A stretch of DNA of 64,000 nucleotides, taken from the NCBI GenBank assembly GCA_038496445.1, contig JALMLS010000074.1, positions 124,001 through 188,000 of the forward strand. The letters run 5' to 3'. Shown here one piece after another: positions 36,385 to 48,600 of the stretch (positions within the stretch are counted from its first letter, which is position 1; each line of letters opens with the position of its first letter). Origin of the DNA: Trichosphaerium sp. ATCC 40318. Its lineage: Eukaryota > Discosea > Flabellinia > Trichosidae. The notes beneath the pieces are model-generated. The model did not search any database. It worked only from the letters and a program-made list of their open reading frames with translations, and had not been told where the DNA came from. Made by a program: the position numbers and the translations under genes.

Positions 36385-38288
36385 ATGGGTAATTCGGCGT
36401 TTCCTAAACCTGAAGAGCCTCCAAAGGTATACCCTTACCGTAGAACACGTCATCAAGGACCAGCTACGGCAGTAGAGATTCATACTCCTACAGACGAAGA
36501 GCGAGAGTATTTAGATGACCTTGTGGCGGAACACTTGCCTATAAAGCAGCAGCGAGCGAAAAATAGGCATAAGCTTATTGTGCAATACCAACCATTCAGG
36601 CGGTACGCTCATTGATGCGCTACAATTCTAATTACGCTTGTTAGCGACTTTGAAACAGATGAAGAATACAATGAAGCCTTAGACAGATATATGAGCGAGT
36701 ACTTATACCCTAAGTTTATACGAGCTTTTCAACAGAGAATTGAAGGCGCTTATACATGGATGTACAAGGGTAGAACAAAAATGAAAACTTTCGTACGTAA
36801 ACACGCCAAACAAGCGCAAAACAAGCGCAAGACAAGCGTAAAACTAGAGCTTCAACTTTTTTCAAGCGAATTGAACGACATTTGTGGCGTGGCTAATTTT
36901 TTTTTCAATAGTCATTATTCGAAGCGGCAGATATATACGAGGCGTACTCCAACTCCCAAGTTTCTAAGGGAGAACCTGAACCAGCTATAGACGAATTACC
37001 TGACGTTATTACACATGCAATGACGAATGCATTACTAGATGAAGAGGGTGATATAAAACGTGAAGCTCAAAGAGCCTTGATGCCGATTAGGTAAAGTTTT
37101 TTTTTATTTTTTTCAGAATTTTTTTGTTGAGCTCACACGCGGTGTGTATCAAAAATAACATGAAGGATTTTATTGATTTAGATACCTAAAATTCTTGTGT
37201 AGATATATACAATGTTTTTGTATGATTCTAATTGCTTGAAAGATTTTTAAAGTTGTGTCTAATTTTTTGTTGATAATCGCTTTTATTTTCTGTTTTTCTT
37301 TTTGTTTTGATGTTTGTTTACAGGATGAGCCAGTACTATTATGAGTTTCAAACTTGGTTATATGATATGATGGTATACACTTGGTTCAAGAGACCAACAA
37401 CTATAGTAGAAGACTGGCGTATTGGCCTTAAAGCAGCACAAGATAATCTTGCTGCTATTGAAAATGTTGATGGTGGTTATTATTCAGCCACATACGCTAT
37501 GAACTCATACAGACAATTTGCATACTTGAACAAACTAAGAGCATATTTTTCTTTATTAAAGAAAATGGGAGTACGTACCAGTAAAAACACACGTGCTTGT
37601 TTCAACGCACTTCAAAAAAAACCAAAAAACTTGCAATATCAATATCTTTTTCTTTTTTTCTTGAACTCTTTCTTTCAATTCTTTTGAGTCTTAACCTGTT
37701 TGAAAATTGAGTTATTCTTTTATATGGATGTGATTAATTTATGGCTTAAGTTTGAACAATGAAAGTTGTCACTAACAGTGTCTAGGACGATAATCTTACA
37801 AACGTTTTGTATCCAGAAAATTTCACTTGGTTTGGTCCTACTCCAATTCTTCAAAGAACTTTAGATGATCTTCAAAATAGGAGAGATCTAAAAATTTACC
37901 AAATAGATAGTTATTTGCAAGGGTACGACCTCATACAAATCATCGAAACGAATTATCTTATTTTTTTCTTATTTTTTTTCTTCATACGCTTTTTTGCCTT
38001 TCTGTTTTAACCTTACCGTACAGAAAGTGTTCTGAGTTTATAGTAGTGTAAGTTGATGTTTTATTTAGGATTCAGGATACGAAATACTTATACACAGGAG
38101 ACAAGAAACCTGGACCTAAACCAGTCACATCAGTTACTGATTTGAAAGAAAGCCTCGATTTGAATAGCTCGAGTGCATACACTAGTAATAATTTTATGGA
38201 TGTACTAGCTGGTGTAACAATGTATGATCCAGAATCAGTCAGAATGGACCGTAGAAGACAGTTTAAAGAGCGTAGCAAAAGTCAGTGA
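36385..38288 (+). CDS. Unrecognised protein with N-myristoylation signal
   Basis: I do not recognise this family. The ATG at 36385 gives MGNSAFPKPEEPPKVYPYRR; Gly2 and Ser at the right spacing make it a possible N-myristoylated protein. Exons continue with HTPTDEEREYLDDLVAEHLP, ETDEEYNEALDRYMSEYLYP, KFIRAFQQRIEGAYTWMYKG, ADIYEAYSNSQVSKGEPEP, YYEFQTWLYDMMVYTWFKRP, TYAMNSYRQFAYLNKLRAYF and FTWFGPTPILQRTLDDLQN. A likely final exon reads DTKYLYTGDKKPGPKPVTS to KERSKSQ, stop at 38288. It is rich in Tyr, Trp and Phe and mainly helical. Introns after 36792 and 37570 start GTACGT. A helical membrane-bound scaffold is only a guess. Confidence 0.65.
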
Positions 38289-38817
38289 AAGAAAACAGTT
38301 TTTTTTCTTTGACAAGTCAGTACACACGAAACACGTGAGAAGAAAATGCGCAAAAACAAATAAAGGAGCACAATGAGCTATTGTATGTAAAAATGAAAAA
38401 TGTAAGAAAAAGAGTAAACTTTGACAACACCTTGTGATGCTTGAGATACACGAAAGAAAGACTGAAAAACTTGCTGTGGTAGTTGGTGTCACTAAAACTT
38501 GTAGCTGTATATAGTAGAAATATAGAAGGGTAGCATACATAACTCGTTAATTATTGGTGGTAAATGGGTGTAAAGTCGGTAGGCAATGCCAATTGGAAAA
38601 GAAGGTCAACTATGTCATACGTAACTAAAAAGGGTCCAAGTGTAGGACTCCATCAGGCAACGAAAACATTGACTTCACCCTATTGAGCAAGAAGCATAAA
38701 TATAGTGGAAAGCGGGTTTCTATGCGTCTTTGTTAACAATACTTTAAGCCTGTTTATTGTAAAACATCTTTAACTGAAATTTTTTTGTAAAACTGCTTAG
38801 CAGGTACTATGATACGT
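38289..38817. other. Gap between convergent genes
   Basis: No gene is seen between the 3' ends of the novel gene and the phosphatase gene. It contains one CACGTG near 38333. Confidence 0.5.
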
Positions 38818-40307
38818 TTAATTTTTATTCTTGATTACTCCATTAGAGTCAATATTTATACTATATAAAGGGTTATTGTCATGTGTACCCCAGAAGTCTA
38901 CTTTCACTTCTTTTTTTGATACTTGGAATGTCATAAATCCATGCTGTTTGTATGCTTTTACAAGCTTTTTATGTTCTGTGTCAATAGTATGTAGGTTATT
39001 ATAACCACCTCCACCAGAACCAAAAAGGTGTGTTACACTACCAATATCATGATTAACCTTTAAATGCTGTAGTAAATGATCATGTCCAAAAAAATAAAAC
39101 AAGACATTATATTTTTTGAATAATGGAAGAAAGTGATCTTGTAGCTTAACAAAATCGCCGTGACCATTAGTAGCTATAGATAATAAGTAACTAGAGAGGA
39201 CTAGATAATTGTTATATCAAAATAAGACGTACTTGCGCTATAAATAGGCCAATGGTTGATAACCATTTTGTAAGTTGCCTTTGAACTGCTAAGTTCCTTC
39301 TCGAGCCATAACAGCATTTCGTTCGCGTATTCTGCACTCAATGCATCTACACAATCTATATCCTTCTCTGGAGGTTCTTTTTCTATGTCCACATTACACT
39401 CTAAAGTGCATCCTTCCATAAAAAAAAAGTCTACCAAAGAAGTATGAATACTAAAGTAACGGTTTGGCATATTCCACTTATCAAAGATTTCAGAGTATGC
39501 TATTTGAGCTGCAACAGAACCTAATAAGTAGTTAAGATATATGTAAGATAAACAAAACATGACATAGTTCAGAGAAGGAAGAGTGAAGGCTCTAGGAGCC
39601 ATAAACTTCAAAAAACTTTTCGATGAAAAAAAAAAGGAAAAAAAACTACAGAAGTATTAACCGCTACCGCTTTTATTTTACCTTTTTGACGACAATCGTG
39701 GTTACCAACAGTCAAATACCAAGGTAATCCAAGCATTGCCTATAAAAATAACCTGTTTTAACAACAAGAAAATGAATAAAAAACAACTTACCAGTTTATC
39801 TTCGTAAATGCGTTTAAATAGAGGATCTTGTAGGTTTTTGACGCCCTCGTGGTAAAAGTTATCGCCTACGCTTATTCCCATTTGTATTTGTTTAGATGTA
39901 TTTAAAAAGTCCGTTTTCACAGTTTTTAGGCGTTTGAGAACGTTTTTATAAGCGTTAGTGTCCTCTCCATAATCGCCAAGCAGAATAAAGTTTAAATGCT
40001 CTTCTACAACCGGTTTCGTAGTCTCTGCTTCATATTCAGGCGATTCAGATGTACTTATGTCTGTTGCGTCAATTGGTTTTGTAGTATCTGTTAAACGAGG
40101 TTCAGATGTAATTCTGTCTGCTACGTCAACGTTTATAGTAAACGAGACCAAAGCAACGATGCAAATGAATACAGCCAATCCAGCTAGCCCAAGATGACGC
40201 GTAGAGGGCATTGTATAACAGCTTGCAACGCTGTTTGTTGAATCAGGTAGACCAGTTTTTTGTACAGTCAGCATTGAAGGCGTAAGTATTAGATCGCGTA
40301 CATTCAT
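38818..40307 (-). CDS. Purple-acid-type phosphatase, type II membrane form
   Basis: The enzyme belongs to the metallophosphoesterase family close to tartrate-resistant acid phosphatase (ACP5), which hydrolyses phosphate esters with a two-metal centre. All metal motifs are present: LLGDYGED, GDNFYHEG, TVGNHDC, INHWPIYS and FGHDHLLQH. The N-terminus differs from ACP5: from the ATG at 40307 about 45 polar residues precede a single hydrophobic helix (GLAGLAVFICIVALVSFTI), then a Thr/Ser/Glu-rich stem. This predicts a type II membrane protein with the catalytic domain in the lumen or outside. GSGGGGY precedes the last strands. It ends SNGVIKNKN at 38818. Five exons. The start is the first ATG of the open frame; ATGs at 40274 (MLTVQKT) and 40211 (MPSTRHLG) are alternatives that also keep the helix. 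Confidence 0.85.
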
Positions 40308-40603
40308 ATCAGCTTACATTGAGCACATGCTCACTTGTAAATGAAAGAAGACTCTACCAGTTTTTTGTCACATGATATCACGTGAGCTGTGATGCAAACA
40401 CGTGATTTCAAAGGAGATTTAAAATGAAGTATGCTTGTAACTCGGCAAAGGTTTGGAACTTATCACGTGTTAACAAAACGTGACAAGTTAAAAAGGTTCG
40501 AAAAAACCTCTAATTTCCTTTGTATATATCTACCTTTAACGTGTGTTTATTATATTACCTACAAGCTTAGAGAGTCTATATCATCTTGGAAAGTTTGTGA
40601 GAG
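40308..40603. promoter_or_regulatory. Divergent promoter region with three CACGTG sites
   Basis: The phosphatase (minus) and the GH18 gene (plus) diverge from this region. CACGTG occurs at about 40380, 40400 and 40465, closer together than elsewhere in the window. Confidence 0.45.
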
Positions 40604-40640
40604 AATTGCACCTTTGTGATGCTGACACAAAGGTGCAATT
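40604..40640. repeat. Perfect 15-bp inverted repeat
   Basis: AATTGCACCTTTGTG, a 7-base loop, then CACAAAGGTGCAATT form a perfect hairpin ending 41 bp before the GH18 start codon. It could be a 5'-leader RNA hairpin or a dyad-symmetric protein site. Confidence 0.85.
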
Positions 40641-40681
40641 TTTGAGAATGTTTAAACACTACAAATACAAAACTCATCCAA

Positions 40682-41950
40682 ATGAACACATCTCTCTTTC
40701 TTATTGTATGTGGTCTCGCTATCGTGTCGTGTGGGTTACCACGTAAAATGGTAGGTTTCTACCTATTAATCGCTGACGATACCGTCCAGAACTATACAAG
40801 GTACGCCTAACGCTAAGAAATTATCATAAAACTCCAACTAAATAACGAAAACGGTTAGTTCGGCTGTATGGACACCAATGCTTTTTGATTATCAACAAAC
40901 AGGTGGTAACGTGTTCTGGCTCGCTTTTGTAAACCCAAGCGACATGCCTAATGTACGCAAAACGGCAATACAGAACGTAACTTTTCTTGACACTTTTCTA
41001 TTTCAGGTACCACCCGCAATGGCTTCTCTGGCTAAAACGAAAGGTTCTGGCAAGCCTGGTAGCATTCCTTCCCAAGCTAAAGTGATATTCTCAATTGGAG
41101 GCGAAGCTTACAGCAACAAACCTAACCCATGGCCTTTCCTTGCATCACAACAAGCGGCAGAAGCAATGGCTGCTGAGGTACTATACACTTTGTCACATTA
41201 ATAAGAGCACTAAGTGTTTCACAGGTCGCCACTTGGTCAGAAAAGTACGGTTGTGACGGTATTGATATCGATATTGAAACTGGAGCTGGTAGCGCTCCAG
41301 GTGCTGGAGCAAATATGGTAGCGTTCATGCGGTAAGAAATCTCTCTTTTTTCAGTTTTTGAAAAACTTACAAATCACGTGCTAATATTTTTGTTTCGTAC
41401 AGTGCTTTGAAACAAAAGAACCCTAATTTCATAATCACATTACCTCAATACGGGTATCCTCAAGTTCCAGCTGAGATCGAAGGAGTAAATGAGTCATGGG
41501 ATGAAAATCGCAACTCTAAAGGTATACTGGCATCTTTGTTCCTTTTAGCTCACTCAATAATAGGTCTTGGTGATGCTATTGGTCTTATGGTATACAGTGG
41601 CACGAATTCATTAAACTATGTTAAGGATTACGCCAACGGTAAGACTCTTCTTAGCGAGATTCTTGGTTTTTTCTTACTGCTTTTCAGGCACCAGTCAGTG
41701 GCAAGGGTTTCCTATCAAAGTGAACGTACCTACAAGTGCTATTACAGTAGGTATAGGAGGCGGCGATACAAGTGCGATTATGACAATGGCAAGTGCTATC
41801 AACAGCAAACAGCTTGGCGGTATGATGGTTTGGTTTGCTAGCGTACAAGATTCAAGAAACCCTGGCAAACCAGCGTATCAATACGGAACTACTAATGATG
41901 CTTCTGAAGCTAAGAGTGGAGATTGGCAGAAAGCCCTTAGTATGATGTAG
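40682..41950 (+). CDS. Secreted GH18 (chitinase-like) glycosidase
   Basis: GH18 enzymes cut chitin or related N-acetylglucosamine polymers. The ATG at 40682 starts a signal peptide (MNTSLFLIVCGLAIVSCGLP), then KMVGFYLLIADDTVQNY, the first strand of the barrel. Downstream exons give NVFWLAFVNPSDMPNV, AKVIFSIGGEAYSNKPNPWP, the catalytic strand YGCDGIDIDIETGAG (DG-x-D-x-D-x-E with the Glu acid present), KNPNFIITLPQYGYP, AIGLMVYSGTNSLNYVKDY, SAITVGIGGGD and LGGMMVWFASVQDSRNPG. TAG at 41948-41950. About eight exons and 330 residues, a minimal catalytic domain without a chitin-binding module. The first intron starts GTACGC. A secreted enzyme of this kind could serve feeding on fungi or cyst-wall remodelling (inference). 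Confidence 0.88.
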
Positions 41951-42239
41951 AAGAGAATAAATCTTTAACAACATGAGAAAGTTGAAACCGAAGAAATACG
42001 TTTGCGGATAAAGTATGACACTCGTGTTGATACGTCATTTTTGACTTTAAAATTCTGGCTGCCAAACGGTCCCGGCGGCCATAGACCAAGGTCTATATTG
42101 GAAGCTAGGTGCATAACTTGAAAAGCGTTTGACACGTGACTGGCAAACACCAGAGAAAAAAATGATTAGACGCGGTATGATAAAAAATAGTGGTGTTTAT
42201 TAAAACAAATGATACAAGTTTGTTGTTGGTAACAATTGT
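41951..42239. other. Gap between convergent genes
   Basis: No gene is seen. CACGTG lies near 42133. Confidence 0.5.
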
Positions 42240-44256
42240 TTATCGTGAGTCTTGTAGTTCAACCGTGGAAATTTCTTGCGGTTCTACTTTTCCTTCTACT
42301 ACATCATGTGATGTTTGTTGTCCTTTGTTAATATAGTAAAAGACACAAAAGAGCAGTATCAATAAGACAAAGAGGACGAAAACACCGATTCCAATGAGTA
42401 CTTTTAAAAGAGGAGATTCACTTGTTACAGATTCGCTCCCATGTTGCTCTGCGGTACAATTTGTTCCTATGGATGTGATCACGCTTGGAAATATAGATGT
42501 GTCTCGCACTGTGACCTTTGCGTACTCTAGGGAAGCGATCAGTACTTTTTGGTCTAAAAATAGAAATACCTGTTCCGTATACGCATTGTTTTACTTCTAG
42601 AGTACCGTGTTCATCGAATATCATTTCACTACCTTGTTGCCACCTCATTGAACCTTATAGATTTGTTAGTAAACATGGTTATTGATTGTTAATAAAAGAG
42701 TACCTTGGACAACCATAGGAACATTAAGCGGAAATAATGTTGGCACATTAAAGTCACCAATCACAGTCCAAACGTCATCAATACACACACACAGTTCTAA
42801 AGGTTGAGGATATCCATTGCACATGCACTGACCGTCAGTTAATACTCCTGTTTGTTGTGCACATGGAATCGAAGGTAGAGGTGGCGCTACTGGAGCGCCT
42901 GTTGGAGGAGGTGTAAGACAGGTTCTTCCAAATAATTCAAATTCCGCAGCTCCGAAACGCTCTGTCCCAACTAGGAACAGAATACTACAAGCTCCAACAG
43001 TCACGTTAGAAAATGATGGTTCAAATGTATTTATCCGAAGTGGCCCAAGGGATTCATTTCTCACACTCCCAACACTAAAACAGTATGAGCGAAAGTGTAT
43101 TCTCACTGTTTAGGTACATACTTAGAATCCATTGTATACGCCTCACTAGTATAAGTACTTTGCTGAGGACTCTTTCCACCCCACACAACAGAAACAAATG
43201 AATCGATGTACGGATAGTAAACAGTGTCTACAGGTATCGAAAACCCGAGCTCTCCATTTCTATATTTGAAAGGGTTGCCACCTGTATTTAGTTAGACAAC
43301 ACAATCGTAAACAAATTACATACGTTGGTTTCCGTACTGATCTAGCAATTGACCCCATAAATGTTGTTCGAAAAAATTAGTTATGGTTGTGATACCAGTT
43401 GCTATATATTCGCCAGTACGTGTATTTGGAATGATTGAATTTCTTTTATCTCTTTTTACACCATCCTGAAAAGCAGCCGAGATACCAGTAGCAGCATCTA
43501 CAATCGTAGAATAGAATTCAACTTCAGAAACCACGTGATTTACTATGAACTGTTCCGATACGGGATTATAGATTGATTTGAGTCTGAAGATAGAAGTGTG
43601 TGGTAATGCTGCTACATCAAATCTGTGCTCGACTGTACCATTCTTTGAAAGGAAAATACCTCTTACTATTGATTGTCGATATCCAGCGTCCTCTCTATAC
43701 GTGATAAAAAACCGGTTTCTGTGGCTGTCATATGAAATAAACGGCTTAACGGCTATTCTGTCTTTTCGTTCTGTAATCTGAATGTTTCCGTTAATTATTT
43801 TTCCTTCCTCGTCCAAAAAAGTTGCAACGAGGAAAGTACTCGTTGCAGCCCATTTTTCCAGTTGACATTGATGTATCATCAAGTATTGTCCTCCTCCGTA
43901 TACGATATGCATTGGATGGGGCGCTACAGAACTAGTCGCTATGTCGCATGGAACATGAATCTCAAAACGAATTGAGGCTTTTGTGAACTCGTGATAGAAG
44001 TATCCTTCGAAGAAACTACTCATATTTAGTTTTCGCTGATTGAAAATTGAAAAACGAAAACTGAAGAAAGATTATTTTTGCTCCTAACGTACTCTACATC
44101 CTTCCATAGTACCAAGAACTGATTAGTAATCGGGCTGTACGTTGATATAGATTCTGCTGCAATTTTGTCGACGATTAAACCAGCTGAAGGCGTTGCGAAG
44201 TACAATAGCGATAGTACTACAAGCGTTGAGAGGTTTAAAAAGCAACACACTTTCAT
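42240..44256 (-). CDS. Type I membrane glycoprotein, beta-propeller-like ectodomain
   Basis: The ATG at 44256 opens a signal peptide (LSTLVVLSLLYFATPSAG). The ectodomain shows repeated four-strand blocks with short motifs such as STYSPITNQFLVLWKDVE, MHIVYGGGQYLMIHQCQ, PFISYDSHRNRFFITYRED, LKSIYNPVSEQFIVNHVV and IPNTRTGEYIATGI, suggesting an integrin-alpha-like or other beta-propeller (inference). Then come TVGACSILFLVGTERFGAAE, a Pro-rich hinge (TPPPTGAPVAPPLPS) and a Cys-rich EGF-like stretch (PCAQQTGVLTDGQCMCNG). Near the end are a transmembrane helix (VLIGIGVFVLFVLLILLFC) and a short acidic cytoplasmic tail (VEGKVEPQEISTVELQDSR). About six exons. I do not recognise the family; a surface adhesion or recognition protein is likely. 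Confidence 0.7.
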
Positions 44257-45611
44257 TTTGTTTTCGAAGGTGAGTTGATGCTTAGGTTGTATATTAAGGT
44301 TAATTTTGGTAATTTTAATAGATGACTTAATCTTCTCGTTTTGTAAAAGGTTAACATCGCTTTGTATAGATGCGTTGAAGCTATTGTGATGGAGATTTGC
44401 TTTTTTTTTATTATTATTTATACGTCCAACTTAAGATATTCCGTTCCCGTTTTGGAGCCAGGCAAGGTCAGAATTCTAGTTAGTGATTATGCCCGAGTTT
44501 AAAATATAGTGTTAGGCACTGCCAGCAGTAGTTAACTAAACCTCTTGGACGTATGTTAACTGATTGAGTTAGTCTTGAACCATTGCAATAATAAAAACGC
44601 TCGAAACTGTCCGATAGTAGCTGTTAGACTCATCTAGAACTCTTACACGCGTGAAAACACAAAAAAAATCTGAATTAACCGGAACTACAAAAAGTAAGAT
44701 CACCAGCGTAGGAAATAAAGGAACAAACAGTTAAAAGAGTGAAATACAAGAGCATCTCCAAGTTTAGTATGTTGTGAAAATAAGTTCTTTTCGGAAAATT
44801 AAAAATCCAAGAAATGCTTACACGAGGCAACTTTCGTGCTCACACAATTGTCAACAATATGTATTGATCGTATGTATGACTACACATTCACTAGATTAGT
44901 ATGGTTTGAATTACAGTTACGTTACCGTAAATCGTGATGAAAAAATAAAAAGTTCAACGTCCGATTCAGCTACAATGCGTTGATATTGTAGTTTTAGGCT
45001 CACAAAAGTGAAAAAATTAACGAAAACCTTGCTTTTTTTACTCCAATTCTGGTATGTTCTGAAATACGTTTTCAGTAGTAGCTACAACCTTCTACATACA
45101 GTGCACGTACGCCTATTTCAATCTCAGCCTTTCAAAAGAAAATTTATGGTTTGGAGCTAGGCGTATGGCTATTGTTATGAGGAAACTAATGTTACAGAAG
45201 CAACTGACGTGTGCGCCGGTGTTGTCGGCGAAACTGTAGCAACTAAGCTGTTGATGAAGTACGCGGGTTTGTTACTACGAACAACGACCTCCGTAGTTGG
45301 TGGAAACTGTTAGCTGCGTTAGAGGACATTTACTAAAGTAAGTCTCACTGCCGTGATTCTCGCCATCAATCTGTTAGTCGTAATGAACCTGCGCTTGTAC
45401 TCTTAAGAATATCTCAAATAACTAACTCCTTTTTGTATTATGCTCTTTACTGTAAGCTTGAGAATCGACCATACCCCGCCTACAGCAAACAGTAACAAAA
45501 TTTTTGTATCTAGGACTAGATAAACAATCAGTGTTGTGGTTTTAAATAACAATGGTGAAATGTCAAATGACGGCCTTTTTATTTTACATGTTACTATTTA
45601 GGCATATTAAT
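44257..45611. other. Long intergenic stretch
   Basis: This is one of the longest gene-free stretches. I see no exon chain. A plus-strand frame at about 45170-45317 has no in-frame start and reads TDVCAGVVGETVATKLLMKY; it could be a lone exon or chance. No RNA gene was recognised. Confidence 0.4.
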
Positions 45612-48600
45612 CTATGTTTGCCTGTTACCAAGGTAGTACACGCTTCCTAAAACAACTAGTGAGTATACAGCGTTGAAATTGGAAACTTTGTTTTCAATAA
45701 ATGTTGTAAACAAAAAAGAGGTACTTACCAGACATTGTCTGAACAGACTCTATTTGATCCATTTTAGGTGGCTCAACAGCCCAAGAGGATGACGTTTTAT
45801 CCATGTAATGGAATCTTTGTACTGTAGATGTTTTGTAGAAAGACCACGCCTTACCTTCCAAGTATGTCTGACCTAGAAAAAATATTAATTTACGAACTTG
45901 GCTTTTTTCCTTGAATAAAACACTTTACCTGCTTGATCCATATTAACAAGAACCCAGTCGTTAATAACCTTTTTAGAAGGATCGCTCATGAGCTGTTGTA
46001 GACGTTCATCAATCTTGAAACCTCCTTTACCTCCAGAAGATTTGGCTTTATCCTAAAACAAACAAAAGTTAGTTCTCGTCAACACCAACATAAAAAAAAC
46101 CAACAAACTTCCAACACACTTGGAATTACAACATTCTGAAAAGATGCAATACAAAAAAGCCCAAAATACGTACAGCCTTATAAGCAGCGAATACACGTTG
46201 GAACTTTTTCAAATGTCCCTTCTTCATACCAATATCCTTCAAATCTTGAACTTCTAAATCTTCAATATCTTCAAATCCCTCAGCTAAAAGCTTATTTGCG
46301 TAATCATCCCAACCATACTGGTGCATCCACTCACGGAATGCCTTTAAAAAACCCAGAAGTCAAAACATCGCCTGGAAGGTTCAACAAAAACATACCTTTG
46401 TCAAGCTATCTTTGAGACTTTCCTTCTCGTCTTGAAATACTTTAAGTTCTGCTTTTAATGAAGCAATCTCTTCAGCTGCTTTTGATCCCTTAGATACTTC
46501 AGCCTTGGCTTCATCTAATGCTTCCTTTTGCTTAGAAAGCTCTTCGTCTTTATTCTTAACGACTACTTCTAAATCTTCAACTTTCTGACGTAGGTCAGCG
46601 TGTTTTGCTTCTAATGCTTTCTTGGCTTCTTCAAGGGCCTCAATCGCAGCAGTATCAACTACAGGCATTGGTGGTGGCGGAGGTGGCCCACTAGTAGTAT
46701 CTACAGCTATTACTGGGGGTGCTGGAGGTGCTGGGGGAGCGCCAGAAGCCTCTTCTGGTACAGGCATAGCTGGAGGTGCTGGTGGAGCACCAGACTCTTC
46801 AGGCTCAGGCATGGCTGGCGCTGGTACTGCCTCTGTTGGAGTTGGTTTTGGTGCTTCTTGTTTGGCTTTTAAGCTTGATAAAGCTTTAGATACGTCTAAT
46901 TGACTACCAAGTATATCTTCCAGTGACGCAACATCAGTTTTAACACCTCCTATTGAAAAAGAACATAGTGAGGTCAAAAGAAAAGATTAATATTTGAACG
47001 TACCAACGTCAACTTCATAGATGCCATCACCAACAACTGTACCACCTACGGTGACTACAATACCATGTGTACCATTTTCAGTTGGTTCCCATTCAATATC
47101 ATAAGTGTCATCCTCGTTGTCAAACACAACTACCAAGCAAAAAAGTTAGTACAAGGATTTCAGTTTGATAACAAAAAAAAGCAGCATTAACTAAGTGCGT
47201 ACGTGGTAAGACTACGCCAGTAGGTCCTTTAATATGAGCACTGAGCTCGCTCTTTTTAATAGAAACACCAGGTTTCTTGCTTAAAACAACAGTGAAGCAA
47301 CCAATTTCACCAATCTTGGCCGGCAGCAAATTGTACCCACTATCCAGAAACAAATATAAGCGACCAAATAAAACAACAGATACACAAACAACGTACGTAA
47401 CCTTACACTTGTCAGGAAAGACTTTACAGTTTTTGTCTTCTTTTGGAGCTTTGGGTGGTTCTGGTGTTTCAACCTTCTTTGGTTCCTCAACCTTAGTTTT
47501 TTCCACTTTAGGCTCTACTTTAGCAACCTCTTCCTTCACTGGCTCATCCGGAGCATCTACATAAATGTTAAATAACTTTACTTAAACCTAACTAACAGCA
47601 AACCAAACGTACTTGGAGTTTTAACAGTAAATGGACTCCCAATAATGTTTGAACCATTAATCAATACTTTAACAACATAAGTACCCTCGACGCTCGACAC
47701 CCACTCGATATCCCACGATTTATCGCCATCTTCATTATCATAGGCCTAAAACAGCAAATTAAATACCACAAATTAATTTTTAATCATTACTTCAATTGTT
47801 GGATTTCCAGGCCCTTCAACAGTGAATGTAATCTGTTCTTTCTTGACGCTAATAGCGGCACCGTCCTTATCTGCAAGAAAGAAAAATGTTAAAAACAAAG
47901 TAATCTCAAAACAAAAGTAGTTTGATTGTTTGTACCTTTTGGGAATACACTGAAAACATTTTCGTCTGTAAGGATAGCCTTTTGAGTACCAGATCCTCTA
48001 GCAGTAGATTTGGAACCAATACAACCAGGACCATCTTCGGCAGGTTTTTTCTCCGCTGGTTTTGCTTCACTCTTGGCACTAACATGCGTAAGAATTACAA
48101 AGAATAATAAATTGTTTGGCCTTTCAGCATCTGGTAAATAGCTAAAAACGTACGCAGCAGGTTTATTATCACCACTGGCTGGCTTAGCAGCTTCTGGTTC
48201 AACGCCAGCTTTCTTTGAGAAAAAGGCATCGATATTATTACGTGCATCGCCTACATCGGCCTCAATCTCGCCCATTTCAGAGATATCAACACCACGATTT
48301 TCTAATCTAGCAAGACGTTCCTTATCCCTCGCCTAGAAGAGCTCCATCAGCTACAATTTATTTTTTTTTCAAAACAAAAAAAATGACATTTTGATCATTT
48401 GAACAACGCTAGTCGGATAGATAGCCTCAATTATAAAACAACGTACAGCTTCTTCAGCTTGTGCTTCCTTTAACCGCCTCTGTGCTTCAAGCCTTGCTTT
48501 TTTTCGAGCTATAAGCATTTTTCGACGCTCTGGGTCCATTTTCTTTTTCTATACGTACAGTCTTTAGCGCAAAGAAATTGTAGAGTCCAAGAAGAGAAAG

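Noticed and set aside
46622-46903. Gly/Ala-rich plus-strand frame
   Set aside because: It is the antisense of the Pro-rich segment of the filamin/SAM scaffold.
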